Positions 32,096 through 41,500 of a stretch of 45,849 bases of DNA are shown here, piece after piece. Within the stretch, counting starts at the first letter, position 1; each line of letters starts with the position of its first letter. The stretch is taken from positions 1 to 45,849 of the forward strand of contig CANHRS010000012.1 in the NCBI GenBank assembly GCA_947463445.1. The letters are read 5' to 3'. The notes beneath the pieces were generated by a model. It was not told the DNA's origin. It saw nothing but the letters and a program-made list of their open reading frames with translations, and did no database searches. The position numbers and the translations under genes are program-made. The DNA comes from Flavobacteriia bacterium. GTDB lineage: Bacteria; Bacteroidota; Bacteroidia; Flavobacteriales_D; Crocinitomicaceae.

Positions 32096-32932
32096 ATGAA
32101 AAAAACGATAATTCTATTTTTCTTTAGCTGTCAGTTTGTATTTACCCAAGAAATTCGAAGTATTGCTTCCCTTCCAAATTCTATGGAAGAATCTTCTGGA
32201 CTTACTTTCTACAACGACTCCATTTTCATTACACACAACGATAGTGGCGACAAACCAATGCTTTACTTTATCAATGTAAAAGGTAAATTAATCCATCAAG
32301 TCCTCATTGAAAATGCACATAATGTGGATTGGGAGGACATTTGTTCGGATGGAAAAGGACACCTATATATTGGAGATATTGGCAATAATAAAAACGATCG
32401 CCGGGATTTAAAAATATATAAGGTTGCTTCAGCCAATTTACTCACGAAACAAAAAGTAATGGCGGAAGTTATTAGTCTATCCTATTTCGATCAACAAGCA
32501 TTTCCTCCTGCAGATTCTTTATTGAATTACGATGCAGAAGGATTAGCGTTTCACCAAGATAGCTTATTAATTTTCACTAAATGTCGCGCAAACCCATTTA
32601 ATGGATATTCCTATTGTTACAAAATACCATCGAAACCAGGAACCTACAAAGCACACAGAAGTTTTCAATTGTATATCGGCAATAAGGGATTTACAAAAGA
32701 CGCGGTAACTTCTGCTTCAATTTGCAAAAATAGTTTGTATCTCTTGACGTATAATCGTTTTTTGATTTATCAATTGGTACAGGGTAAATGGACCTATAAA
32801 GAACAACATTATACCAAGCCATATACTCAGAAAGAGGCAATTACGACAAAAGATAATCGTACAATATTTCTAACCGATGAAGTACAAAAAATTGTAGGAG
32901 GCGGTAAACTGTACAAAATGGAAATTAAATGA
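32096..32932 (+). CDS. Secreted beta-propeller-like protein, unknown function
   Basis: A 278-residue protein with a signal peptide (TIILFFFSCQFVFTQ|E) starting at ATG 32096; a longer start at 32078 overlaps the previous gene. Motifs such as SGLTFYNDSIFITHNDSGDKPMLYFI, VDWEDICSDGKGHLYIGDIGNNKNDRRDLKIYKV and YDAEGLAFHQDSLLIFTKCR look like blades of an NHL/SdiA-regulated-type beta-propeller with possible metal-binding DWED/GDIGNN sites. An esterase or phytase-like role is possible but not shown. The stop overlaps the following HAD gene as ATGA, so they are coupled. Confidence 0.75.
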   Translation: MKKTIILFFFSCQFVFTQEIRSIASLPNSMEESSGLTFYNDSIFITHNDSGDKPMLYFINVKGKLIHQVLIENAHNVDWEDICSDGKGHLYIGDIGNNKNDRRDLKIYKVASANLLTKQKVMAEVISLSYFDQQAFPPADSLLNYDAEGLAFHQDSLLIFTKCRANPFNGYSYCYKIPSKPGTYKAHRSFQLYIGNKGFTKDAVTSASICKNSLYLLTYNRFLIYQLVQGKWTYKEQHYTKPYTQKEAITTKDNRTIFLTDEVQKIVGGGKLYKMEIK

Positions 32933-33603
32933 ATGAGCAACTAAGAATAAGCGATTTTGAGGCGGTAATTTTTGATATGGATGGAGTGTTAATAGACTCG
33001 GAGCCAGTATGGAAAATTGCGATGGGGGAGGTGTTTCATGCCGTTGGTTGTCCATTAACAGTCAAAGATTTTCAACAAACTGTTGGATTACGGATTGATG
33101 AGGTGATTGCGTTTTGGTACAAACATTCCCCATGGGAAAATGTTACGCCACAAGAAGTGGAACAGCGTATTGTAGCCAAGATGGTGGAATTGATTTCTGC
33201 GCAAGGTAAGCCGCTGATAGGTGTTATTGAAACTTTACAATTCTTGAAAGACCAAGGGATAAAGATAGGCTTAGCTACTTCTTCATATTCGGTGTTAATC
33301 GATTGTGTATTAGAAACTTTAGCAATCAACTCTTTTTTCGATTTCACCCATTCTGCAGAACACGAATCGTATGGGAAACCGCATCCAGCAGTGTACCTAA
33401 CAACAGCAGAAAAGTTAGGAGTCAATCCGTTAAAATGTTTAGTAATCGAGGATAGTATCAATGGTGTTATTTCTGGAAAAGCTGCACGCATGAAGGTAGT
33501 TTGTATTCCTGAAAAAACACATTATCCAAACCCCAAATTAATACTTGCAGATTATACCTTTGACACGATGGAGGAGATGTTGAATCAACTTAAAAATACC
33601 TAA
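32929..33603 (+). CDS. HAD-family sugar phosphatase, hexitol phosphatase HxpB-like
   Basis: A 224-residue HAD hydrolase of the beta-phosphoglucomutase/phosphatase subfamily. Motif I is FDMDGVLIDSEP (nucleophile and acid/base aspartates), motif II ATSSYS, motif III GKPHPAVYL and motif IV VIEDSINGVISGKAA. The helical cap follows motif I. Length and sequence fit E. coli YniC/HxpB, which dephosphorylates 2-deoxyglucose-6-phosphate and hexitol phosphates. The true substrate here is not certain. It starts inside the stop of the preceding secreted-protein gene and is followed by a DUF3109 gene 40 bases later. Confidence 0.88.
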   Translation: MNEQLRISDFEAVIFDMDGVLIDSEPVWKIAMGEVFHAVGCPLTVKDFQQTVGLRIDEVIAFWYKHSPWENVTPQEVEQRIVAKMVELISAQGKPLIGVIETLQFLKDQGIKIGLATSSYSVLIDCVLETLAINSFFDFTHSAEHESYGKPHPAVYLTTAEKLGVNPLKCLVIEDSINGVISGKAARMKVVCIPEKTHYPNPKLILADYTFDTMEEMLNQLKNT

Positions 33604-33643
33604 CTTTTATTTTTATTAATTTTACAAAAAATCGATCTTCATT

Positions 33644-34246
33644 ATGCTCCTAGAAATTCAAGATAAAATCGTTTCCCTAGACCTTTTTGAAAAAAAATTC
33701 GTGTGTGACTTAAGTGCGTGTAAAGGCGCTTGTTGTATCGAAGGTGATTCAGGAGCACCATTGACCTTCGAAGAAGTTTCGATAATCGAGGATAATCTAG
33801 AAGCTATTAAACCATACATGCGTCAGGAAGGATTAGATGCGGTGGAAGAAACAGGAGTTTTCTACATGGATTGGGATAACGAACCGGTGACGACTTTAGT
33901 GAACGAAAAGGAGTGTGCTTTTGTTGCTTTTGATGAAAAAGGGACCGCTTTGTGTGCTATTGAACAAGCGCATAAAGATGGAAAATTAGATTTCAAAAAA
34001 CCAATTTCATGCCATTTATACCCAATTCGCGCAAAGAAATTTAAAGAGTTTGAAGCCCTAAATTACAATACGTGGGATATTTGTTCTCCTGCTTGTGCTT
34101 GCGGGGAACAGTTAGATGTGAAGGTATACAAGTTTTTAAGAGAACCACTAATTCGCGCGTATGGGGAAGAATTTTACCAAGAATTAGAAGTGGTAGATAA
34201 AGACATCGAAGAGCAAAAGAAAAACGGGGAATTTCCTCAGGGATAA
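33644..34246 (+). CDS. DUF3109-family cysteine-rich protein
   Basis: A 200-residue soluble protein with the DUF3109 cysteine pattern: VCDLSACKGACCIEGDSGAPLTFEE near the start, SCHLYPIRAKKF in the middle and CSPACACGE near the end. These clustered cysteines probably bind a metal, as suggested for related CxxxCxxCC (YkgJ-like) proteins. The biochemical function is not known to me. It is followed by a good promoter for the dehydrogenase gene. Confidence 0.88.
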   Translation: MLLEIQDKIVSLDLFEKKFVCDLSACKGACCIEGDSGAPLTFEEVSIIEDNLEAIKPYMRQEGLDAVEETGVFYMDWDNEPVTTLVNEKECAFVAFDEKGTALCAIEQAHKDGKLDFKKPISCHLYPIRAKKFKEFEALNYNTWDICSPACACGEQLDVKVYKFLREPLIRAYGEEFYQELEVVDKDIEEQKKNGEFPQG

Positions 34247-34247
34247 T

Positions 34248-34279
34248 TTTGATATTCTAAACCAAAAGGTATAACTTTG
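34248..34279 (+). promoter_or_regulatory. Bacteroidota-type promoter for the aldehyde dehydrogenase
   Basis: TTTG (34248-34251) and TAACTTTG (34272-34279) are separated by 20 bases, matching the -33/-7 arrangement of Bacteroidota. The ATG is at 34301, 21 bases after the -7 box. Confidence 0.72.
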
Positions 34280-34300
34280 TTTTAACTTAAAAACAAAATT

Positions 34301-35857
34301 ATGGCTGAAGTACAAGCAGGTTTAGAAATTCAAGAAATATTAGATCAATTAGGAATTGAAGCTACAAATAGTGGGGCTTCTACAGGGAGTTATTGGTATG
34401 AAACGAAAGGAGAAACCATTGATTCTTATTCTCCAGTAGATGGAAAATTAATTGCATCCGTTACTGCTGCAACTGAAGCAGAATACCAAAAAATTGTAGA
34501 CAAAGCGCAAAAAGCGTTCAAACAATGGAGACAAGTTCCTGCACCGAAACGTGGTGAAGTTGTTCGTCAATTAGCAGAGAAATTACGCGAATATAAAGAA
34601 CCACTTGGTAAATTGGTTTCTTACGAGATGGGTAAATCCTTACAAGAAGGGTTAGGGGAAGTACAAGAAATGATTGACATTTGCGATTTCGCAGTAGGTT
34701 TATCCCGTCAATTATATGGTTTGACCATGCATTCAGAACGTGAAGGACATAGAATGTATGAACAATACCACCCACTTGGATTAGTAGGTATTATTTCTGC
34801 ATTTAACTTCCCAGTTGCCGTTTGGAATTGGAATACCGCTTTAGCTTGGGTATGTGGAGACGTTTGTATTTGGAAACCATCCGAAAAAACGCCATTAACT
34901 GCTATTGCATGTCAAAAAATTACCGAAGAAGTATTTACAGATAACGATGTTCCAGAAGGGGTATCTAACTTAATTATTGGTGGTGCTGAAATCGGAAAAT
35001 TATTAACTGCAGATACACGCGTTCCTTTAATTTCTGCAACTGGTTCTACTCGTATGGGTAAATCCGTAGGGGAAGTGGTAGGTGCTCGTTTAGGAAAATC
35101 CTTATTAGAATTAGGTGGTAACAATGCGATTATCATTACTCCAACTGCAGACCTAAAAGTGGTTGTTCCAGGAGCTGTATTTGGAGCTGTTGGTACTGCT
35201 GGTCAACGTTGTACTTCTACACGTCGTTTGATTATTCATGAGGATGTGTATGATGTTGTTCGCGATGCAATTGTGAAAGCATATGGTCAGTTAAAAATTG
35301 GAAATCCATTAGATACTAATAATCACGTTGGTCCACTTATCGATAAAGATGCGGTTGTAGCATACGAACATGCATTGAAACAAGTTGTTGCAGAAGGTGG
35401 TAAGGTATTAGTAGAAGGAGAAGTACTTTCAGGAGAAGGATATGAATCTGGATGTTACGTTCGCCCAGCGATTGCTGAGGCAGATAATTCCTTTAAAATT
35501 GTGCAACACGAAACATTTGCGCCAATTTTATATTTAACAAAATATTCGGGTGGTGTTGAAAATGCAATTGAAATTCAAAATGCAGTACCTCAAGGTTTAT
35601 CTTCTGCGATTATGACGAACAATTTGAAAGAAGCAGAAGCGTTTTTAGCAGCTTCCGGTTCGGATTGTGGTATCGCGAACGTTAATATCGGTACTTCTGG
35701 TGCTGAAATTGGTGGTGCTTTCGGAGGTGAAAAAGAAACTGGTGGTGGACGTGAGTCTGGATCCGATGCTTGGAAAGTATACATGCGCAGACAAACAAAT
35801 ACGATAAATTATTCCGATAGTTTACCTTTAGCACAAGGGATTAAGTTTGATTTATAG
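34301..35857 (+). CDS. ALDH7-type aldehyde dehydrogenase (aminoadipate-semialdehyde/P6C dehydrogenase-like)
   Basis: A 518-residue NAD-dependent aldehyde dehydrogenase. The N-terminal region is like ALDH7A1/AmaB (GSYWYETKGETIDSYSPVDGKLIASV). The cofactor segment has SAFNFPVAVWNWN and KPSEKTPLTA, the general base is in LELGGNN, and the catalytic cysteine is in GTAGQRCTSTRRL (about residue 304). The ending GAFGGEKETGGGRESGSDAWKVYMRRQTNTINYS is characteristic of the ALDH7 group. Such enzymes oxidise alpha-aminoadipic semialdehyde/piperideine-6-carboxylate in lysine degradation. No other lysine-pathway gene is near. It has its own promoter and terminator. Confidence 0.92.
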   Translation: MAEVQAGLEIQEILDQLGIEATNSGASTGSYWYETKGETIDSYSPVDGKLIASVTAATEAEYQKIVDKAQKAFKQWRQVPAPKRGEVVRQLAEKLREYKEPLGKLVSYEMGKSLQEGLGEVQEMIDICDFAVGLSRQLYGLTMHSEREGHRMYEQYHPLGLVGIISAFNFPVAVWNWNTALAWVCGDVCIWKPSEKTPLTAIACQKITEEVFTDNDVPEGVSNLIIGGAEIGKLLTADTRVPLISATGSTRMGKSVGEVVGARLGKSLLELGGNNAIIITPTADLKVVVPGAVFGAVGTAGQRCTSTRRLIIHEDVYDVVRDAIVKAYGQLKIGNPLDTNNHVGPLIDKDAVVAYEHALKQVVAEGGKVLVEGEVLSGEGYESGCYVRPAIAEADNSFKIVQHETFAPILYLTKYSGGVENAIEIQNAVPQGLSSAIMTNNLKEAEAFLAASGSDCGIANVNIGTSGAEIGGAFGGEKETGGGRESGSDAWKVYMRRQTNTINYSDSLPLAQGIKFDL

Positions 35858-35879
35858 TCAACTAATTACACTCTTTTTA

Positions 35880-35906
35880 GGCGATTGCATAGCAATCGCC
35901 TTTTTT
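35880..35906 (+). terminator. Rho-independent terminator of the dehydrogenase gene
   Basis: GGCGATTGC (35880-35888) pairs perfectly with GCAATCGCC (35892-35900) around ATA, followed by six T residues. It lies 22 bases after the stop. Confidence 0.92.
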
Positions 35907-35980
35907 ATTTCCTACAACCTTTGTTTTTATACTGCATTTTTACGCTTTATTTTTTGTCGTGCATTGTTATGATCCGTAAA

Positions 35981-36050
35981 CTCGGGCCAGTTCGGTCCAG
36001 TTCGGGTTAGTTCGGGTTAGTTCGGGTTAGTTCGGGTTAGTTCGGGTTAG
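35981..36050. repeat. Seven-unit 10-bp tandem repeat (TTCGGGTTAG)
   Basis: Five perfect copies of TTCGGGTTAG at 36001-36050 are preceded by two variant copies, CTCGGGCCAG (35981-35990) and TTCGGTCCAG (35991-36000). Identical units at one end and decayed units at the other suggest recent expansion. There are no spacers, so it is not CRISPR. Confidence 0.95.
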
Positions 36051-36063
36051 TCGCGACTAACCC
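36044..36063. repeat. 20-bp perfect palindrome at the end of the repeat array
   Basis: GGGTTAGTCGCGACTAACCC reads the same on both strands, and its left half is the end of the last 10-bp repeat. It could form a cruciform/hairpin or be a binding site for a dimeric protein. Confidence 0.9.
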
Positions 36064-36165
36064 CTCACCCCCCTCACTCGTCACACGTCACTCACCACTC
36101 ACCCCCTCATAATCTTCATTTGTCGATTATTCCCTAGGTAAATATTCTTTCAGGTATTTAATATT

Positions 36166-36173
36166 TATCTTTG
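36166..36173 (+). promoter_or_regulatory. Candidate -7 box for the efflux operon
   Basis: TATCTTTG matches TAnnTTTG and lies 43 bases before the TolC-like ATG. A clear -33 TTG at the usual spacing was not found. Confidence 0.5.
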
Positions 36174-36216
36174 TTCTCATTAATTCATTTATATTTTACT
36201 AATTAATTATAAGTAC

Positions 36217-37515
36217 ATGAAAAACAGTATATTATTACTATTCATTTTGCTTGTAACCTACGGTGCTAAATCGCAAGTTTTAAACCTAGAGCAATGCTTA
36301 AAAATGGCGGATACTGCCAATGTAATCATACGAAATGCACGAGTGGATGTAGCAATGAGTGCAAGTCAAATTGACGCGTATCAATCTGCATTATTACCGA
36401 AGATTTTCTATGCTGGAGATTACAGGTATAATGCCGTAATTCCTGGACAGCTAATTCCTGGACAAATTGCAGGTGGGGCACCTGGAACCTATGTTGCGGT
36501 GCAGTTTGGTGTTCCGGTAAATATTAGTAATACGGTACAGTTAAACCAAGTCTTGTACAACCCGCAATTAAATGCTGCAATTAAAACATTAAAAATCAAT
36601 CAAGAAGTTTCTGAAATTCAAGCAGGATTAACGGAGCAAAATGTGAAGTACCAATTGATTCAAACCTATTACAACCTACAAGCGATCCATAAACAGCTTT
36701 CTTTTGTTCAAGAAAATAGTCTGAATATGGACAAAATGATTGCTAATATGAAAGTAATGGTTGAGCAAAAAATGGTGATTGCTACAGAGTTAGATAAGTT
36801 AAATATTACACGTTTAACGTTAAAAAATCAAGAACAAAACTTGATTTCTACTAAGGAAAAGACAGAGAATTACTTGAAGTTAATGATTGGTAAAACTATT
36901 AATGACAAAGTGGAATTTCAACAAGAAGGTGCTGTGCAACGCACTATTTTAAACGAAATCAAATCTATAAATGCACGTGAAATTCAATTATTACAAGCTC
37001 AGCAACGTTTAAATTTAGTAGAGAGAAAAGGGATAAAAATGGCATACCTACCTGTTTTATCCATGTATGGAACCTACCTGTATAGTTACAACTACCGTCC
37101 AGAAAATAAATTTGGAAAAGGTATTGATGGAGCTTTGGTCGGGTTAAAGTTAGATTGGACACTTTTTGATGGTTTTGAAAAACACCATAAATTGAAAGTG
37201 AATATGTTTCAACGTGCTAAAATGGAAGATCAAATTGATTATTCCAAAAAACAATTGGATGTGAACATCATTAACGCACAAAAACAAGTAGAGATCCAAA
37301 CACAATCCTTGCAAATTTCTCAAGACCAATTAGTATTGGCAGAAAAGATTCAAAAGCAATCAAAATTTTCGTTCGAACAAGGAGTTATCAGTTCGAATGA
37401 TTTATTGAAAAGTGAAAATGATTTGTATCAAGCACAAACAAATGTAGTAGTTGCTTTTGTGCAATTACGTCAAGCAGAATTAGAAGTATTAAAATTAACC
37501 GGTAACATAAAATAA
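36217..37515 (+). CDS. TolC-family outer-membrane efflux protein
   Basis: A 432-residue protein with a signal peptide (ILLLFILLVTYGAKSQ) and long coiled-coil helices typical of TolC/OMF (LNLEQCLKMADTANVIIRNARVDVAMSASQI at the start; QLDVNIINAQKQVEIQTQSLQISQDQL and LYQAQTNVVVAFVQLRQAELEVLKLTG at the end). It would form the trimeric outer-membrane duct of a tripartite pump. The adaptor gene starts one base after its stop codon and the RND pump follows, so all three parts are encoded in order in one operon. Substrates are unknown. Confidence 0.92.
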   Translation: MKNSILLLFILLVTYGAKSQVLNLEQCLKMADTANVIIRNARVDVAMSASQIDAYQSALLPKIFYAGDYRYNAVIPGQLIPGQIAGGAPGTYVAVQFGVPVNISNTVQLNQVLYNPQLNAAIKTLKINQEVSEIQAGLTEQNVKYQLIQTYYNLQAIHKQLSFVQENSLNMDKMIANMKVMVEQKMVIATELDKLNITRLTLKNQEQNLISTKEKTENYLKLMIGKTINDKVEFQQEGAVQRTILNEIKSINAREIQLLQAQQRLNLVERKGIKMAYLPVLSMYGTYLYSYNYRPENKFGKGIDGALVGLKLDWTLFDGFEKHHKLKVNMFQRAKMEDQIDYSKKQLDVNIINAQKQVEIQTQSLQISQDQLVLAEKIQKQSKFSFEQGVISSNDLLKSENDLYQAQTNVVVAFVQLRQAELEVLKLTGNIK

Positions 37516-37516
37516 G

Positions 37517-38572
37517 ATGAATAAGAGAGTATTAACTATTATTGGAATTGCAATTGTATTAGTGGTAATCAGTGTTGTTAAATTAAAAAGCAACAAGCAA
37601 AAAGTACAAGCTAAATTATACATTCACGATACAACTACTGCTATCTTGGTTAACGTAGCAAAACCTAAATTTCATTCTTTCGAAAATTCTTTTTCGTATT
37701 TAGGTACCTTCGATCCAAATAAACAAAACTTAATTGGTTCGGATGTTGCAGGAAAAATCATTCGTATGAACGTACAAGATGGGGATAAGGTTTCTAAAGG
37801 TCAAATTTTAGCAAAGTTAGACGATGAAATGTTAGAGTTACAATTAGAAAATGCTGCAATTCAAGTAGAAAGTCAAAAAAATGATGATGCTAGAAATAAT
37901 TTTCTAATTAAAGAAAATGCGATAACTGGGGTACAAAATGAGAAAACAAAACTGGCACTTAAAGCTGCAGAAGCAAATTACAAACTAATTAAAAAACAGT
38001 TTAAAAATACTGCTATAGCAGCTCCATTTTCTGGGGTTATTTCTAAAAAAATGGTAGATCTTGGTAGTGTAATTGGAATTGGGACACCACTATTTGAAAT
38101 TACAGATATTTCTTCTGTAAAATTAAGTATTTCGGTTCCTGAGCGGGATATCTTAAAATTTAAAGAAGGTCAAAAAGTAACCATCAATGTGGATGTGTAT
38201 GATAACATCGATTTTGAAGGTACGGTTTCTTCCATCGGTGTAAAAGCAGATGCAAGTCACAATTTTAAAGTAGAAATTGCAGTTAGAAATTCGGGAAAAA
38301 ACCGCATTATGGCAGGTATGTACGGTTCGGTGAAATTGCAAAATGCAACTGCAAAAAACGCACTTTCTATCTCTCGTAAAGCATTGGTAGGTTCTACAAA
38401 ACACCCTCAATTATATGTAGTAAGAAATGGGAAGGCAAAATTAATCTCCTTTACTGCCGGTACAAGCGATGCTGCATTTATCGAAGTGGTAGACGGATTA
38501 TCGGCAACGGATGTTGTAATCGTAAAAGGACAAATTAATTTACAAAATAATTCAAACGTACTTATTAAATAA
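37517..38572 (+). CDS. RND efflux periplasmic adaptor (membrane fusion protein)
   Basis: A 351-residue HlyD/AcrA-type adaptor. It has an N-terminal membrane anchor (VLTIIGIAIVLVVISVV) without a lipobox. A split lipoyl domain (GSDVAGKIIRMNVQDGDKVSKGQILAKLDDEMLELQ, later APFSGVISKKMVDLGSVIGIGTPLFEITD) flanks a short helical hairpin. A beta-barrel domain follows (KLSISVPERDILKFKEGQKVTINVDVY). It bridges the pump and the TolC duct. It sits one base after the TolC-like gene and nine bases before the pump gene. Confidence 0.93.
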   Translation: MNKRVLTIIGIAIVLVVISVVKLKSNKQKVQAKLYIHDTTTAILVNVAKPKFHSFENSFSYLGTFDPNKQNLIGSDVAGKIIRMNVQDGDKVSKGQILAKLDDEMLELQLENAAIQVESQKNDDARNNFLIKENAITGVQNEKTKLALKAAEANYKLIKKQFKNTAIAAPFSGVISKKMVDLGSVIGIGTPLFEITDISSVKLSISVPERDILKFKEGQKVTINVDVYDNIDFEGTVSSIGVKADASHNFKVEIAVRNSGKNRIMAGMYGSVKLQNATAKNALSISRKALVGSTKHPQLYVVRNGKAKLISFTAGTSDAAFIEVVDGLSATDVVIVKGQINLQNNSNVLIK

Positions 38573-38581
38573 TTTAGTATC

Positions 38582-41500
38582 ATGACTATTACGGAAATTT
38601 CCATAAAAAGACCTTCCTTAATTATTGTAATTTTTACAATTCTTATTGGGGGAGGTATGCTAAGTTATAACCAACTTAGCTATCAATTATTACCAGATTT
38701 TTCTCCTCCTTTATTAACAATCACTACCCCGTATCCTGGTGCTTCGCCTTCTATCGTGGAAAGTCAAGTTTCTGAACCAATGGAGGATGCATTGAGTGGT
38801 TTGGAAGGAATCAAAGAGGTTACTTCGTTCTCGTTAGAAAATGCATCGCTGGTGCTTTTAGAATTTGAACATGCTACAGACCTAGAACAAGTCATGCAGG
38901 ATGCACAGCGTAAAATTGAAGGGTTAAAAAAGAACCTGCCAAATGATGCTGAAACACCCGTTATTTCTAAAATTGAACCAAATGCTTCTCCTGTTCTACA
39001 AGTAAGTGTTACTGCCAACAACCTAGAAGATCGTGCTTTCTTTGAACTAATGAAGGAAGATATCTTGCCGATGCTGAAACAAACGCAAGGGGTAGGTGAA
39101 ATCAATGTGTTAGGTGGTGACGAACGTGAAGTACGCGTTAATATTGATAAACAAAAAGCAAAATTAGCAGGGCTTTCATTAGCGGCTATTAATCAAGCTA
39201 TTGCTTCTGCAAATATCGAATTCCCTACAGGTAAAGTAAAAGATTTAAATGAGCAAATGACTGTTCGTTTGGCTGGGAAATATAAAACGGTTGCGGAATT
39301 GCAAAATTTGGTGTTAGGTTCAAATGGTTCTTCAACGATCAAATTAAAAGATGTAGCGGAGGTGTACGATGGTATTAAAGACCAATTGACAATCAGTAGG
39401 TATAATGGAATCAACGGTATCGGTTTGCGTATCAAAAAACAATCGGATGCAAATGCGGTTATTCTTTCTAAATTGACACAAGAGAAGTTTAAGTCCTTGG
39501 AGAAAAAATACAAGAAAGAAGGCTTAAAATTTGAAGTTGCGACTGATACTTCTGTACCTACCATTCAAGCGGTAGATGCGGTATTCCATGACTTAGAATT
39601 AGCAGTTTTTCTGGTAGCATTGGTAATGATTCTTTTCTTACATAGTTTGCGTAATGCATTTATCGTATTAGTTTCGATTCCTGCTTCGTTGATTTCCACC
39701 TTTATTGCGATGTATTTATTGGGGTATACCTTAAACTTAATGACTTTGTTAGCAATGTCTTTGGTAATTGGTATTCTTGTGGATGACTCGATTGTGGTGT
39801 TGGAAAATATCTACCGACACTTAGGTATGGGGAAAGATAAACGTCAAGCTGCTTTAGATGGACGAAATGAAATCGGATTTACTGCACTTGCAATCACCTT
39901 TGTGGATGTCGTAGTATTTACACCGGTAGTATTTGTGCAAGGAACCATTTCGGATATCCTGCACCAATTTTCCATCGTAGTTGTAATTTCTACCTTGATG
40001 TCCTTATTTGTATGTTTTACGTTAACTCCGTGGTTGGCCTCTCGTTTTGCAAAAGAAACGGTGTTGAAACATTCTAATCCGTTGCACCGTGTATTGATGT
40101 GGGTTGAACGTAGGATTACGATTTTTACGGATCAATATGTATTATTAGTTGCTTGGGTATTGAAACACAAGTTAATTACATTAGTTGGTATTTTACTATT
40201 GTTTGTTGCTACAGGTGCGGTGATGTCAACCGGTATCGTAGGACAAGAATTCGTTGCACAAGGAGATCAAGGTAAATTCATGGTCAAATTGAAATACGAT
40301 AAGAGTACGCCATTCGAAGAAAATAACGCTACAACTTATGCCATCGAGCAATTTATTTTAGCGCAAAAAGATGTTAAAATGGTTTTCTCTAACGTAGGTG
40401 GACCAAGCGCTGGGATGGGTGCTGCTTCTTTCGGAAATGAATCGCGTTCTGAATTAACGGTTAAGTTAAACGATCATGTACAAGATCAATTTCCTACTGC
40501 CGAATATATGAGTAAAATCCGGGAGAAAATTGAACATAAATTCCCTGGTATTGAAGTGAAAACAATCAATATCGGGATGGTGGAATCGGAAGAAGCGCCG
40601 ATTGAAATCTTCCTTTCTAGTAATGATACGGATTTGTTGATGGAAGAGGCAAGACGTTTAAAAGCAGCGATATTATTGATGCCTGGAGCGAAAGATCCAA
40701 CCATTTCAACAGACGATATTACACCGGAGATTCGCGTAGAATTAGACCGGGAGAAAATGGGACAATTAGGATTACCAATTGCCGTGGTAGGGATGCAATT
40801 ACAAAATGCGCTTTCTGGAAACTCATCGTCTAATTTCTCGGAAAATGCCAATGAGTATGACATACGAGTTATGTTAGACCAAGGGGACCGTAAGAATGTA
40901 GATGATATCAAAAACATGAGTTTTACAACCACGAAAGGAAATGTGGTAGAATTGGAAGAATTCGCAAATATTGTTATTGAAAATGGCTTTGGTTCTTTGG
41001 AACGTAAAAACCGTTTAAGTTCTACTACAGTTCGTGCGTATGTACTTGGAACTGCTGGTGGAACTTTAGCACAAAAAATTAACGAATTCTTAGAGAAAGA
41101 ACCACTCAATGAAAATGTGAAACTAACATGGGGTGGGGAAGTAAAACGTCAACAAGAAGGTTTTGGTGCAATGGGAACAGCAATGTTGATTGGTTTGATT
41201 CTTGTTTACCTTATCATGGTTGCTTTATACGATAATTTCGTCTATCCATTTGTGGTATTATTCTCGATTCCAGTGGCGTTAATTGGTGCATTATTGGCCT
41301 TAAATTTCTCTTCTTCCAATATCGGTATTTTCACAATGTTAGGGATGATTATGTTATTAGGTTTGGTGGCTAAAAATGCGATTTTAATTGTCGATTTTAC
41401 AAATCATTTAAAAAAGACTGGTAAAAACACAACAGAAGCTTTATTAGAATCGGTGAAAGAACGTATGCGCCCTATCTTAATGACAACAATCGCCATGGTG

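Larger units (their letters stand above)
35907..36216. other. Gene-free interval with repeat array and cytosine-rich tract
   Basis: I see no gene in this 310-base gap. After the terminator it holds about 75 bases without features, then the 10-bp repeat array and 20-bp palindrome. A strand-biased CTCAC-rich stretch (about 36057-36112) with almost no G follows. The last part contains the candidate promoter of the efflux operon. Its composition differs sharply from the AT-rich surroundings. Confidence 0.8.

Noticed and set aside
35981-36063. Possible CRISPR array
   Set aside because: The 10-bp units are directly adjacent with no spacers, and there are no cas genes nearby.
40486-41109. A 207-residue minus-strand frame within the RND pump gene
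   Set aside because: The pump sequence is continuous and conserved here; the opposite frame is a shadow with serine-rich, non-protein-like composition.
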